Below the pieces are notes generated by a model. The model ran no database searches, was not told where the DNA came from, and worked only from the letters and a program-made list of their open reading frames with translations. Positions 1 to 9,074 of a stretch of DNA of 35,346 nucleotides are shown one piece after another (positions within the stretch are counted from its first letter, which is position 1; each line of letters begins with the position of its first letter). The position numbers were made by a program, and so were the translations under genes. This DNA comes from Xenorhabdus khoisanae (GTDB lineage Bacteria; Pseudomonadota; Gammaproteobacteria; Enterobacterales; Enterobacteriaceae), in contig NZ_LFCV01000130.1 in NCBI RefSeq assembly GCF_001037465.1, forward strand, positions 1 through 35,346, read 5' to 3'.

Positions 1-430
1 TATTTATATAAAAGTTAGTAGGCAGTAATAATCCCACAAATATTCTAGGTGTTTTAAACAATAATGGAGGTAATACCAAGATAACATTAAAGTATTAATG
101 AAATATGAAATGAATTTTTTCCTTATTATCAAAATGGAATAAAGACAGAAGAATTTATGCTATTTTTATTTAGTTTGGTTTTTGTTTTTAAGCATAATTA
201 ATTAACATTCTTGATTTTTTTATTCTAAGACTAAGAAATATCTCATTTATTAGATAGTCATTGTAAATAATAATTGACATAAGATGAGCATATCCGTAGT
301 GAAGATGTTTCACATATAGACTATTTTTATTCGCACAATACCAGACGGACATTAGTGTTATTGCGAAGAAACTTAGACAGCATATGTTAAGGAAAAAGCT
401 TTAATCTTTTAACCTAATTGTGTTGAGAAT
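1..430. other. AT-rich intergenic lead-in, no gene seen
   Basis: This stretch is very AT-rich and holds no open reading frame with a believable start and ribosome-binding site on either strand. It presumably carries the promoter of the gene starting at 431. A TTGACA hexamer at 274-279 could be a -35 box, but no good -10 box follows at the right distance, so no promoter is called. Confidence 0.4.
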
Positions 431-1159
431 ATGAACTTAAATCAATTTAAATCGATTGAGGTTATCAATATTTCATATGGTTTAACTGATACTACAGTTA
501 ATCATGAAATGATTTCAGATATCACATTTTCTATTATACCAGGTGAAATTACTTTGATAACAGGGCCGAGAGCATCGACCAACCGTACAATATTGTCGAT
601 TACCTCGGGTATGTTACAACCAGATCAAGGAGATGTATTAATTAATAATAACAAGCTGAAACTAATGAATGATATAGAATTAGGCAAATTTCATGCTGAA
701 AACAGTGGATTCATTTTCCAAGACTTCAATTTATTCAGTGAACTCACATTGTTAGATAACTTGTTATTATCAACTTCTTATGAATTATCGCTTTCCCGCG
801 AGCAAGCAGAAAAAATCGCACAAAAATCGTTGGATATTGTGAAATTAGGCGATAAAAGCCGTTATTACCCAGGGGAACTGTCTGAAAATGAGAAACAACT
901 GGCTGCAATGGCAAAAGCCATCGTCAGAAGACCTGAATATTTATTTGCCGATGATCCGACACGTAATCTAGATCATCAAGCATTTCAGACGTTCATTAAC
1001 ATCTTTAAGTTTATTGCACATGAACAGAAAGGCACGGTTGTCATCGCTTCACAGGATAGCCGCTTGATACGACATGCAGATAGCATTATCACGTTAGCAA
1101 GTGGAAAAGCCATTAAAACGTATGAGTCTATACTGGATCAACGTGTTTTAGTGCAGTAG
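431..1159 (+). CDS. Degenerate ABC-transporter ATPase-like protein (LolD/MacB type)
   Basis: The 242-residue protein has the size and motif order of a LolD/MacB/FtsE-type ABC ATPase, but every nucleotide-handling motif is altered. The Walker A position (45-53) reads GPRASTNRT, with Asn where the invariant Lys should be. The signature (149-154) begins ELSENE instead of LSGGQ or LSGGE. Walker B (170-176) is YLFADDP, with Asp replacing the catalytic Glu. The switch His is replaced by Gln in ASQD (about 208). The Q-loop Gln (97) remains. The frame is open and full length, so this is not obvious decay; it may be a pseudo-ATPase with a regulatory or scaffolding role. No permease gene is adjacent inside the window. 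It converges on ettA across a shared terminator. Family placement is fairly sure; function is unknown. Confidence 0.75.
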   Translation: MNLNQFKSIEVINISYGLTDTTVNHEMISDITFSIIPGEITLITGPRASTNRTILSITSGMLQPDQGDVLINNNKLKLMNDIELGKFHAENSGFIFQDFNLFSELTLLDNLLLSTSYELSLSREQAEKIAQKSLDIVKLGDKSRYYPGELSENEKQLAAMAKAIVRRPEYLFADDPTRNLDHQAFQTFINIFKFIAHEQKGTVVIASQDSRLIRHADSIITLASGKAIKTYESILDQRVLVQ

Positions 1160-1182
1160 TTATCAAACGTGTCATGATTAGT

Positions 1183-1212
1183 AAAAAAGGACCTGATATC
1201 AGGTCCTTTTTT
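1183..1212. terminator. Bidirectional intrinsic terminator between the ATPase-like gene and ettA
   Basis: A perfect 30-nt palindrome consists of six A, GGACCTGAT, its complement, and six T. It has a GC-containing stem with an A-tract on one side and a T-tract on the other, so it can end transcription in both directions. It lies just after the stop of the + strand gene and just after the stop of ettA on the minus strand. Confidence 0.9.
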
Positions 1213-1221
1213 CTATCAAAC

Positions 1222-2889
1222 TTATTTGCTGATCTTCTTATACTTAATGCGGTGAGGCTCCAGCGCTTCAGCTCCCAGAGTCCGCTTCTTGTAATCTTCG
1301 TATTCGCTGAAGTTTCCTTCAAAGAAGGACACCTTACCTTCATCCTGATAGTCAATGATGTGCGTCGCGATACGGTCAAGGAACCAACGGTCATGGGAAA
1401 TAACCATTGCACAGCCCGGAAATTCCAACAAGGCGTTTTCCAACGCGCGCAGCGTTTCAATATCCAAATCGTTGGTTGGTTCGTCCAGCAGTAACATGTT
1501 ACCGCCAACTTGTAGCAGTTTGGATAAATGCAGACGACCACGCTCACCACCAGACAATTCACCTACGCGTTTGCCCTGATCTACCCCTTTGAAGTTAAAG
1601 CGCCCAACATACGCACGGCTTGGAATTTCAAAGTTGCCGATACGCATGATGTCCTGACCGCCAGAAACTTCTTCCCAAACGGTTTTGCTGTCATCCATGC
1701 TGTCACGGAACTGATCAACAGAAGCCAATTTAACGGTTTCACCCAGTGTAATTGAGCCAGAATCAGGCTGTTCCTGACCAGACAACATACGGAACAATGT
1801 TGACTTACCCGCACCGTTCGGGCCGATGATCCCAACAATCGCCCCTTTCGGCAGGGAGAAACTTAAGTTATCGATCAGAACGCGATCACCATAAGACTTC
1901 GTTAGATCGGCAACTTCCAGCACTTTGTCACCCAAACGTGGGCCGGGTGGAATGAACAGCTCACTGGTTTCATTACGTTTCTGGTATTCAACGTTATTAA
2001 GTTCTTCAAAGCGAGCCAGACGTGCCTTGCCTTTTGCCTGACGCCCTTTCGGATTTTGGCGAACCCATTCAAGTTCTTTCTCAATGGATTTACGGCGAGC
2101 TGCTTCTGAAGCGGCTTCCTGTGCCAGACGCGCATCTTTTTGCTCCAGCCACGAAGAGTAGTTACCTTCCCATGGAATACCTTCACCACGGTCAAGTTCC
2201 AAGATCCAGCCAGCAACGTTATCAAGGAAGTAACGGTCGTGGGTAATCGCAACCACTGTGCCTTCATAATCATGCAGGAAGCGCTCCAGCCACGCGACAG
2301 ATTCAGCATCAAGGTGGTTAGTGGGTTCATCGAGCAGCAGCATGTCTGGTTTTTCCAGCAGCAGGCGGCAGATAGCTACACGACGGCGTTCTCCCCCGGA
2401 CAGATGTTCAATTTTGGCATCCCATGCAGGCAAACGCAGAGCATCAGCCGCTCGCTCAAGTTGGTTATCCAAGTTGTGTCCGTCATGAGATTGGATAATC
2501 GCTTCCAGCTCACCTTGCTCTTTTGCCAGCTTATCGAAATTCGCATCAGGATCAGCGTAAGCGGCATAAACTTCATCAAGGCGTGTTAGTGCATTTTTAA
2601 CTTCGCTGACGGCTTCTTCCACTGCTTCACGCACAGTATGCTCAAGATTGAGCTTAGGTTCCTGCGGCAAATACCCAATTTTAATACCAGGTTGTGGGCG
2701 AGCTTCGCCCTCAATATCTTTATCAATACCTGCCATAATGCGCAGCAAAGTTGACTTACCCGCACCATTAAGGCCAAGAACACCAATTTTTGCTCCAGGG
2801 AAAAAACTTAGAGAGATATTTTTCAGAATATGCCTTTTCGGGGGAACAATCTTACCAACCCGGTGCATACTATAAACATATTGAGCCAA
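1222..2889 (-). CDS. ettA: Energy-dependent translational throttle protein EttA (ABC-F)
   Basis: The 555-residue protein has the same length as E. coli EttA (YjjK) and is near-identical through most of it. It is a soluble ABC-F protein that binds the ribosomal E site and gates the first elongation steps according to the ATP/ADP ratio. Two ABC domains are visible: the first has GLNGAGKST at 39-47, LSGGERRR and LLLDEPTNHLD; the second has GPNGAGKST near 360, LSGGERGR and LLLDEPTNDLD. The charged linker between them (about 240-300, rich in EAARRKSIEKELEW) matches the P-site tRNA interaction motif. The start is TTG at 2889-2887, nine bases after AAGG; no ATG lies upstream in frame, and the sequence from the second residue matches the family's AQYVYSMHRVGK. 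Confidence 0.97.
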   Translation of the reverse strand: MAQYVYSMHRVGKIVPPKRHILKNISLSFFPGAKIGVLGLNGAGKSTLLRIMAGIDKDIEGEARPQPGIKIGYLPQEPKLNLEHTVREAVEEAVSEVKNALTRLDEVYAAYADPDANFDKLAKEQGELEAIIQSHDGHNLDNQLERAADALRLPAWDAKIEHLSGGERRRVAICRLLLEKPDMLLLDEPTNHLDAESVAWLERFLHDYEGTVVAITHDRYFLDNVAGWILELDRGEGIPWEGNYSSWLEQKDARLAQEAASEAARRKSIEKELEWVRQNPKGRQAKGKARLARFEELNNVEYQKRNETSELFIPPGPRLGDKVLEVADLTKSYGDRVLIDNLSFSLPKGAIVGIIGPNGAGKSTLFRMLSGQEQPDSGSITLGETVKLASVDQFRDSMDDSKTVWEEVSGGQDIMRIGNFEIPSRAYVGRFNFKGVDQGKRVGELSGGERGRLHLSKLLQVGGNMLLLDEPTNDLDIETLRALENALLEFPGCAMVISHDRWFLDRIATHIIDYQDEGKVSFFEGNFSEYEDYKKRTLGAEALEPHRIKYKKISK

Positions 2890-3143
2890 TGTATTTTACC
2901 TTTTAATTAATCAGGAAATTTTGAGATTCATTTGCGCTTATGCGGCTTGGAGAGCGTATTTTACCCTAAATTTTACGTATCGTGTTGTTACCTAATCAGG
3001 GTTAACCCAACATTCCCTTTTGCATTCATCAGTTGTAATAAATCACACCAATAATATGATTATAATTACACTATATTTTGGCAATGCATTTAGGCATTGT
3101 GCATTTGAGCACTGATAGTAGTCTTCCAGAGGGGTATGTGGCA

Positions 3144-5063
3144 ATGAGTAAGTGGCAGCATTTTACAATAGCTGTAAGTATGGTTTCTGTTGTTGCAGGA
3201 GCAGCACATGCTGACTCTCTGGATGCTCAGCGCCAACGCTATCAAGAAATAAAACAGGCATGGGATGCCAAAAATATGGCCGAGGTTGCACACCTGATGC
3301 CAACGCTGAAAGATTATCCACTATATCCCTATCTTGAATATCGCCAGTTAACTCAAGATTTGGCAATCGCTACTCCCCAGCAAGTTCAGCACTTTGTTAA
3401 TGCTAATCCGACGCTGCCATCCGCACGTTCACTGACATCCAGATTTATTGATATACTGGCCAACAATGGTGACTGGGCCGGCATTTTAGCATTCAGCCCC
3501 AATCCCCCAAGTTCGATTACAGAACGCTGCGATTATTACTTTGCCCAATGGGCCACAGGCCACCAGCAAGTTGCATGGACTGGCGCCCAAAAGATTTGGC
3601 TGAATGGCAATTCATTGCCTGACAATTGCAATAAGCTGTTCGATGTTTGGGAGCGAGCTGGATATCTCTCTGCAAATCTCATTTTGCAACGTATTGAATT
3701 GGCAATGAAAACAAATAACCCCGCTCTCGTTACCTATCTTGCCAAACGCTTGCCATTAGATTATCAGGAATTAGGTTCCCGTTTGATCAAGCTGCAACAA
3801 GATCCTGCATTGATTGAACAATTTGCCACAACCGTGACACCAACAGATTTCACCCGTTCGGTTGTCATGACTGTCTTTTCGCGTTTCGCCCGCAAAGATG
3901 CTGAGCTTGCCAGAGTTAATATTCCTGCATTTGTTCGTGCACAGAAAATGAATGATACCGAGCGGCAACAATTAAAAGATATCGTAGCCTGGCAATTGAT
4001 GGGAGATATCACGCCAGAACAGGCAAAATGGCGGGATGAGGTCATTCAGAACTCACAATCTGATAAATTGCTTGAACGACGTGCCCGTTTGGCATTGCGA
4101 GATGATAATTATGCTGAACTTGAGAAATGGCTTTTGTTGCTGCCAAAAACAAGTTTGCAGCAAGATGAGTGGCAATATTGGAGTGCCATGATCCTGCTCA
4201 ACCAAGGAATGAACGCAGAAGGAAGTGCGATATTGCGCAAGCTGACTGGGCACCGTGGTTTTTATCCGATGGTAGCTGCCCAGAAATTACATATTCCCTA
4301 CCCCTTGATGATCAATAAATCAGAAAGACCTGATGCTTCCATTGCCAATATGCCTGCAATTAAGCGTATCCATGAATTACTGTATTGGAACATGGATGAT
4401 TTGGCTCGTTCAGAATGGGTTAGCTTGGTTTCATCCCAAAATCGCTTGAAGCAGGAGCAATTAGCACGTTATGCGTTTGAACAGCATTGGCCGGGACTGA
4501 GTGTGCAGGCCACCATTACGGGAAAAATGTGGGATCATCTTGAAGAACGTTTCCCACTGGCATGGCAAAACGAATTTGCGAGCTTTACGTCAGACAAAAA
4601 TATTTCACAAAGTTATGCGATGGCAATTGCCCGTCAGGAAAGTGCCTGGAATCCACAAGCGCGTTCTTCTAAAGGAGCCAGTGGATTAATGCAAATCATG
4701 CCAAAAACCGCCGAACATACGGTGAAGAGTCAAAAAATTCAAGGCTATGCCAACAGCCGTCAGTTAATGAATCCAGTCATGAATATTAAAATTGGCACCG
4801 CTTATTTGGACTCGGTTTACCAGCGTTTTGGCAATAACCGTATTCTTGCCAGTGCCGCCTATAATGCCGGCCCGACGAATGTTGATCGTTGGCTGGCTAA
4901 TACTTCCGGACGCATTGATCCTATAGCCTTTATTGAGAGCATCCCTTTCTCTGAAACACGCTCTTATGTCAAAAATGTTCTTGCCTACGATATGTTTTAT
5001 CATAATTTTATGGGAAAAACGTCGAACGTGCTGACTGATTCTGAATGGCAAAAACGTTATTAA
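3144..5063 (+). CDS. slt: Soluble lytic murein transglycosylase Slt70
   Basis: This is a periplasmic enzyme that cleaves the MurNAc-GlcNAc bond of peptidoglycan to give 1,6-anhydromuropeptides. The 639-residue precursor matches the E. coli length (645). The chosen ATG is preceded by AGAGGGG nine bases upstream and opens a clear signal peptide, with cleavage expected after AHA near residue 23; an upstream in-frame start at 3078 would bury this signal and is rejected. The middle is helix-rich, as in the Slt doughnut domain. The C-terminal lysozyme-like domain carries ARQESAWNP with the catalytic Glu at about 499, then GASGLMQIMP and AAYNAGP, the standard SLT motifs. The gene is followed after about 60 bases by trpR, as in E. 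coli. Confidence 0.96.
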   Translation: MSKWQHFTIAVSMVSVVAGAAHADSLDAQRQRYQEIKQAWDAKNMAEVAHLMPTLKDYPLYPYLEYRQLTQDLAIATPQQVQHFVNANPTLPSARSLTSRFIDILANNGDWAGILAFSPNPPSSITERCDYYFAQWATGHQQVAWTGAQKIWLNGNSLPDNCNKLFDVWERAGYLSANLILQRIELAMKTNNPALVTYLAKRLPLDYQELGSRLIKLQQDPALIEQFATTVTPTDFTRSVVMTVFSRFARKDAELARVNIPAFVRAQKMNDTERQQLKDIVAWQLMGDITPEQAKWRDEVIQNSQSDKLLERRARLALRDDNYAELEKWLLLLPKTSLQQDEWQYWSAMILLNQGMNAEGSAILRKLTGHRGFYPMVAAQKLHIPYPLMINKSERPDASIANMPAIKRIHELLYWNMDDLARSEWVSLVSSQNRLKQEQLARYAFEQHWPGLSVQATITGKMWDHLEERFPLAWQNEFASFTSDKNISQSYAMAIARQESAWNPQARSSKGASGLMQIMPKTAEHTVKSQKIQGYANSRQLMNPVMNIKIGTAYLDSVYQRFGNNRILASAAYNAGPTNVDRWLANTSGRIDPIAFIESIPFSETRSYVKNVLAYDMFYHNFMGKTSNVLTDSEWQKRY

Positions 5064-5081
5064 TTTATGAAGCAATTCAAA

Positions 5082-5114
5082 TATGATATGCTGCCGTACT
5101 AGTTAAATAGTATG
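5082..5114 (+). promoter_or_regulatory. trpR promoter region with trp-operator-like palindrome
   Basis: The sequence GTACTAGTTAAATAGTAT at 5096-5113 closely resembles the TrpR operator core (ACTAGTTAACTAGT). Its arms TACTA and TAGTA face each other around GTTAAA. Possible -10 boxes are TATGAT (5082-5087) and TATGCT (5087-5092); the palindrome covers the expected start of transcription, 12 bases before the trpR ATG. This fits TrpR autorepression as known in E. coli. No convincing -35 box was found. Confidence 0.7.
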
Positions 5115-5124
5115 GCAATGAATT

Positions 5125-5445
5125 ATGGCACAAAATCATTTGATTGATCCGGCTATTTCCCCGGAAGATGGTGATGACTGGCTCACTTTTGTGGGGTTGT
5201 TACAAACAGCATTTGAACAAAATTTGCAACATTCTATTTTACAACTATTATTGACCCCCGATGAGCGTACAGCTTTATCAACCCGGGTTCGGATTATTCA
5301 GGAATTGATGCGTGGGCAAATGAGTCAGCGTGAACTAAAAGACGAGCTCAGTGTTGGTATTGCCACCATTACGCGTGGTTCCAACAGCTTAAAAACAGCG
5401 CCAGCCCATGTTAAAGAGTGGCTGGAAATGCAGTTGTTAAAATAA
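5125..5445 (+). CDS. trpR: Trp operon repressor TrpR
   Basis: This is a dimeric DNA-binding repressor that uses L-tryptophan as co-repressor to shut trp, aroH and mtr-type promoters. The 106-residue protein has the family length (E. coli 108). Conserved segments are LLTPDER at 42-48, TRVRIIQELMRGQMSQRELK, and the helix-turn-helix at about 66-89 with VGIATITRGSNSLK. The variable N-terminus before DDWL is normal for the family. The operator-like palindrome just upstream suggests autoregulation. The gene converges on yjjX. Confidence 0.97.
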   Translation: MAQNHLIDPAISPEDGDDWLTFVGLLQTAFEQNLQHSILQLLLTPDERTALSTRVRIIQELMRGQMSQRELKDELSVGIATITRGSNSLKTAPAHVKEWLEMQLLK

Positions 5446-5499
5446 CCACTATTAAGTTATCAAAATAGTCAGTGTAAGATAACAGGACAAACGTTATTC

Positions 5500-5521
5500 G
5501 GGGTCATCCAGCCATGACCCC
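5500..5521. terminator. Hairpin downstream of trpR, weak terminator candidate
   Basis: GGGGTCAT and ATGACCCC form a perfect 8-bp stem around a six-base loop (CCAGCC), about 55 bases after the trpR stop. No T-tract follows, so it may be an mRNA-stabilising hairpin or a factor-dependent stop rather than a classical intrinsic terminator. Confidence 0.5.
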
Positions 5522-5535
5522 AAACAGCTTATTTC

Positions 5536-5602
5536 TTGGAAAAGCTATGTTTTTGGAAAAGCCACGTTCCCGGAAAAACTATGCTATTGGAAACAGTACC
5601 CG
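5536..5602. repeat. Imperfect 17-bp tandem repeat, about four units
   Basis: Consecutive units read TTGGAAAAGCTATGTTT, TTGGAAAAGCCACGTTC, CCGGAAAAACTATGCTA and a partial TTGGAAACAGTACCC, a clear 17-base period with a conserved GGAAA core. The array lies in the noncoding gap between the convergent trpR and yjjX genes. No function is evident. Confidence 0.75.
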
Positions 5603-5625
5603 TTAAATATAACGTACTGTTAAGA

Positions 5626-6153
5626 TTAGTTATTTAACTCTTTGTAAATTTCATGATGGATAGGTACAAGAGCCAGTATCAGAGCCTGATGATACACACT
5701 GGTGCGAGTCAGAATACCGTTGGTGAAAAAGCCAATTGCACCACCTTTCTGCTTGATATTATCGATGCCAGCTACGCCAGCCATTTCGTGGCCAAGTTCG
5801 CGTCCCTCACGAATGCCTTCCAATACTTTTTCAGGCAGCATCAGACTGGCAGAACGCGATTCTCCCCGAATTTGTTTGTGCTCAACCACCATCCAGGCAA
5901 ACGTCATGTCATCTTCAATTCCAGCTTCAACCCCAACCCAAAAGTCAGCTTCAGGCCGAACCTGACGGGCGGCCATAACTCGATGACGGGCACCTGTGCG
6001 GGTTTCAGTATTGCCAATAGGTTGTTGAGGTACACTGCTGTCTACATTGACATCTTCTATACGGTAAGTACCTGGGCCAAAAACATCATCGAATGCAAGG
6101 CTAATCGCTTTTATTTTCGCAGGGTTAGTTGTTGCTGCAATAACGTGGTACAT
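5626..6153 (-). CDS. yjjX: Inosine/xanthosine triphosphatase YjjX
   Basis: This is a house-cleaning NTPase that hydrolyses ITP, XTP and related non-canonical purine triphosphates. The 175-residue protein is about the length of E. coli YjjX (170). The N-terminus carries the family pattern [14 protein letters not shown], followed by the [15 protein letters not shown] segment, [12 protein letters not shown] in the middle and the late [18 protein letters not shown]. The ATG start gives the expected N-terminus, but the nearest AGGA lies about 13 bases upstream, so initiation may be weak. The gene is divergent from gpmB, as in E. coli. Confidence 0.95.
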   Translation of the reverse strand: MYHVIAATTNPAKIKAISLAFDDVFGPGTYRIEDVNVDSSVPQQPIGNTETRTGARHRVMAARQVRPEADFWVGVEAGIEDDMTFAWMVVEHKQIRGESRSASLMLPEKVLEGIREGRELGHEMAGVAGIDNIKQKGGAIGFFTNGILTRTSVYHQALILALVPIHHEIYKELNN

Positions 6154-6208
6154 AATAAATAAATTATCCTTTGAATTATTTCATGATGCAGTATAACGGA
6201 AAATAACT

Positions 6209-6856
6209 ATGTTACAGGTCTATCTTGTTCGTCATGGCGAAACCGAATGGAACGTGGCTCGTCGTATTCAGGGACAATCCGACAGTCCTTTGACTGAAAT
6301 TGGTCGGCGTCAGGCTCATCTGGTCGCACAGAGAGTCAAATCAGAAAACATTACGCATGTTATCACCAGTGACCTTGGTCGAACACGACAAACCGCAGAA
6401 ATCATCGCTAAAGCCTGTGGATGCGACATTATATTGGAACCGCGTTTGCGCGAGTTACATATGGGAGTGCTGGAAAATCGCGAACTGAGTTCCCTCACAC
6501 CGGAAGAGGAATTCTGGCGTAAAAGTCTTGTCGATGGTACACCAAATGGGCGAATCCCAGAAGGTGAATCGATGAATGAATTATCTGTACGTATGCGAGC
6601 TGCATTGGAAAGTTGCCTCAATCTGCCCGCAGGAAGTCGCCCTTTACTGGTGAGTCATGGCATAGCACTTGTTAGTTTAGTCTGTTCAATTTTGGGCCTT
6701 CCGGCCAATTCAGAACGTCGCCTGAGGTTAAGAAACTGCTCTATCTCACGGGTAGATTATCAGGATAGCCCATGGCTTGCTTCAGGCTGGATTGTTGAAA
6801 CGGCGGGCGATATTACACATCTGGATATGCCCGCCTTGGATGAATTACAAGGTTAA
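6209..6856 (+). CDS. gpmB: Histidine-phosphatase-family protein GpmB (YtjC)
   Basis: The 215-residue protein has the same length as E. coli GpmB/YtjC. It belongs to the phosphoglycerate-mutase-like histidine phosphatase superfamily: the catalytic RHGET lies at 8-12, followed by a TRQTAEI segment and a second active-site His in LVSHGIALV. The family is annotated as a probable phosphoglycerate mutase, but its physiological substrate is unsettled, so phosphatase is the safer description. The gene converges on rob and their stop codons overlap by four bases. Confidence 0.93.
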   Translation: MLQVYLVRHGETEWNVARRIQGQSDSPLTEIGRRQAHLVAQRVKSENITHVITSDLGRTRQTAEIIAKACGCDIILEPRLRELHMGVLENRELSSLTPEEEFWRKSLVDGTPNGRIPEGESMNELSVRMRAALESCLNLPAGSRPLLVSHGIALVSLVCSILGLPANSERRLRLRNCSISRVDYQDSPWLASGWIVETAGDITHLDMPALDELQG

Positions 6857-7734
6857 CGCTCAATTGGGATGAGATACTCAAATTCCACAATATGGTTTTG
6901 AGACTCATTCCCAAGATTTTTCCATTCAAGGTTAGTGAGGTAATATCGCTCGACATCGTATCCCTTTCTGCGAGTGATGTTTAATACAGGCAGACAAACG
7001 CCATAAATTGTAAAGAGGAACTCTTGTAATTGCTCTTTATCACCAAAATAACTGAACGAAATATAATCTCCGCCAGGCAGGATAACCGGGCTACTGCCCT
7101 TGGTATCAAAGGTAGCGTATTCAGGCTCTATTGCAGTGGTATAGAAAACTGTCTGTTCTTCCTCATGCTCAACACTAGGCGCAGTATGGTGTAGCCCATA
7201 AAGTCTGGGTGGTAATACTTCAGCGTTCTGTAAATAGTTAATCCAAAAGTTATAACGCATATTTTTGCAAGCTTCAGACCACTGTTCAAGCACATAGCTA
7301 CAGGTATGCTCAGTACCAATAAGCAGTTTATCTTCCAATGTAACGAATTTGTGTGCCGGCAACGGTTTATTATCCAGCAAAATAGGTGGGCATATCCCCT
7401 TGGCATACCACTCGTCGCTTCGGCGGTAAGATGCTGGCGTTCGATCGAACTGCTTTTTGAAAGCTCTGGTAAAAGTTTGCTGAGAATCAAAGCGATATTG
7501 CAAAGCAATATCCAAAATAGGGCGGCTGGTTAAACGTAATGCAACAGCAGCTCTGGACAATCGTCTTGCGCGGATATAGGAGCCAATTGCCTGACCAGTC
7601 ACTTCCTTGAACATACGCTGTAAATGCCACTTGGAGTAACCCGCTTTCGCTGCAACATTATCAAGGGACAATGGACGATCTAAGTTATTGTCTACCCAAT
7701 GCAGCAAATCCCGAATGATGTTGGTTTGATCCAT
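6853..7734 (-). CDS. rob: AraC-family right-origin-binding regulator Rob
   Basis: Rob is a MarA/SoxS-type activator of stress, efflux and solvent-tolerance genes. The 293-residue protein (E. coli 289) starts with the two helix-turn-helix AraC domain at about 1-105: AAKAGYSKWHLQRMFKE, IGSYIRARRLSRAA, and RFDSQQTFTRAFKKQF. The C-terminal GyrI-like ligand-sensing domain (about 125-290) includes the HHTAPSVEHEEE and ISFSYFGDKE stretches. The ATG is preceded by AGGGAG at normal spacing. Full length separates it from the one-domain MarA and SoxS. Confidence 0.93.
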   Translation of the reverse strand: MDQTNIIRDLLHWVDNNLDRPLSLDNVAAKAGYSKWHLQRMFKEVTGQAIGSYIRARRLSRAAVALRLTSRPILDIALQYRFDSQQTFTRAFKKQFDRTPASYRRSDEWYAKGICPPILLDNKPLPAHKFVTLEDKLLIGTEHTCSYVLEQWSEACKNMRYNFWINYLQNAEVLPPRLYGLHHTAPSVEHEEEQTVFYTTAIEPEYATFDTKGSSPVILPGGDYISFSYFGDKEQLQEFLFTIYGVCLPVLNITRRKGYDVERYYLTNLEWKNLGNESQNHIVEFEYLIPIER

Positions 7735-8496
7735 ACATCTCCCTAAGTCGTTAAGACAAAAAGAAAATCATATAAATGTAAAACAACTTACTTATTAGCC
7801 TGAAAACCAAAATATTTTTCCGAATGTATATATTCTGTCGTCTTATTTATAATCAATACTTATATTTCCCCAAAGATAACAACATGTTTTTAAGATACGG
7901 CTTACCTACCGTTCAGGCAGAATACAGGCTTTTTACATTGAAAGCCGTCCCTTGTGTCTTATCGTGATAGCAGTCGTTCTATCTTAGAAAATCAGTTACG
8001 AAACTTATTATTACTCAATAGAATAAATCGCAATCTAAATAATAAACAACTAAACTATATTCTGTTCGGCACGATCGTTGTTACATTTATGTTTCAAATA
8101 AATCACCAACAAAATTAAACAAGTTTAGACTTGGAATAAATTAATGGCAGACCTGATGATATGTCAAGTACTGTCTTGATGGATTAAGTAACACTATGAA
8201 CTTAAATAAAAAATAAATCGACAACCAATTGACTGGATATCCTGTTAGCCTCAGCAACCATGGGGAATTTCTAAAAATTAGCTCTATTTTAAGAGCCTTT
8301 CAGAAAGAAACGCGCCAATAGAGGTGGATTAAAAAACCACAATCGGCTCGTTTTGAGTGCATATTCAGCTATAATGCCATGATTTTTTATTACAAGTGCA
8401 TTCATGGTGAAAATGATTACATTAGAACTATTGATTTACATTATATGTTAATGATAGATATTTTCACTGCATTTATTTAATTCAAATGGACTAAAT
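7735..8496. other. Long AT-rich intergenic region between rob and creA
   Basis: About 760 bases contain no convincing standard gene. A 27-codon frame at 7884-7967 (ATG to TGA) is the only short reading frame that caught the eye; it lacks a good ribosome-binding site. Near 8295-8350, GAGCC and GGCTC flank about 48 bases that include an internal GTGG/CCAC pairing, followed by GTTTTG, possibly the end of a small transcript. The stretch also holds the promoters of the divergent rob and creA genes, but none stands out. Confidence 0.35.
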
Positions 8497-8973
8497 ATGG
8501 TAACAATGAAGAAAATAGTGATAGCGGCCGCCTTACTCTTTTCTCCTGTAGTTCTGCATGCTGAAGAGATCGGTTCTGTCGATACCGTGTTCAAACTTTT
8601 TGGCCCTGATAACAAAATAGTGATAGAGGCCTTTGATGACCCTGATGTTAAAAATGTTACCTGTTATCTGAGCCGAGCTAAAACAGGGGGAATTAAGGGA
8701 GGTCTGGGATTGGCTGAAGATACATCTGATGCAGCTATATCCTGTCAACAGGTTGGCCCGATTGAATTGGCAGAGAAGATAAAAAAATCGCCCAAGAAAG
8801 GACAAGTTGTCTTCCAGAAACGTACTTCTTTAGTATTTAAAAAACTTCAGGTTGTGCGATTCTATGATCCTACACGTAATACACTGATTTATTTAACTTA
8901 CTCTGACAAAGTGATCGATGGTTCTCCCAAGAATGCAATCAGCGCCGTGCCGATCATGCCGTGGAAAGAATAA
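8497..8973 (+). CDS. creA: CreA, periplasmic protein of unknown function
   Basis: The 158-residue protein closely matches E. coli CreA (157). It has a signal peptide with cleavage expected after residue 22 (VVLHA, then [11 protein letters not shown]), and the conserved blocks [36 protein letters not shown] and [10 protein letters not shown]. Its biochemical role is not established. In E. coli creA heads the creABCD set; here creB, creC and creD are missing and arcA follows directly, convergent across a shared terminator. An alternative ATG at 8506 is in frame and equally plausible. Confidence 0.94.
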   Translation: MVTMKKIVIAAALLFSPVVLHAEEIGSVDTVFKLFGPDNKIVIEAFDDPDVKNVTCYLSRAKTGGIKGGLGLAEDTSDAAISCQQVGPIELAEKIKKSPKKGQVVFQKRTSLVFKKLQVVRFYDPTRNTLIYLTYSDKVIDGSPKNAISAVPIMPWKE

Positions 8974-9003
8974 GTACTCCATAAAGCAAGCAATAGCCAA
9001 AAA

Positions 9004-9040
9004 GAAAAGCCCTGATGCCATAAGACATACGGGGCTTTTT
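9004..9040. terminator. Bidirectional terminator between creA and arcA
   Basis: AAAAGCCCTG pairs with CGGGGCTTTT (one T-G wobble) around a loop of about 16 bases, giving an A-tract and a T-tract on either side. Its position between two convergent stop codons fits termination of both genes. Confidence 0.8.
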
Positions 9041-9074
9041 GACAAATACAGCAAAACATCTATGGCGGTATTGA

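Noticed and set aside
7884-7967. 27-codon frame between rob and creA as a small gene
   Set aside because: No ribosome-binding site and no domain visible; kept only as a note in the intergenic entry.
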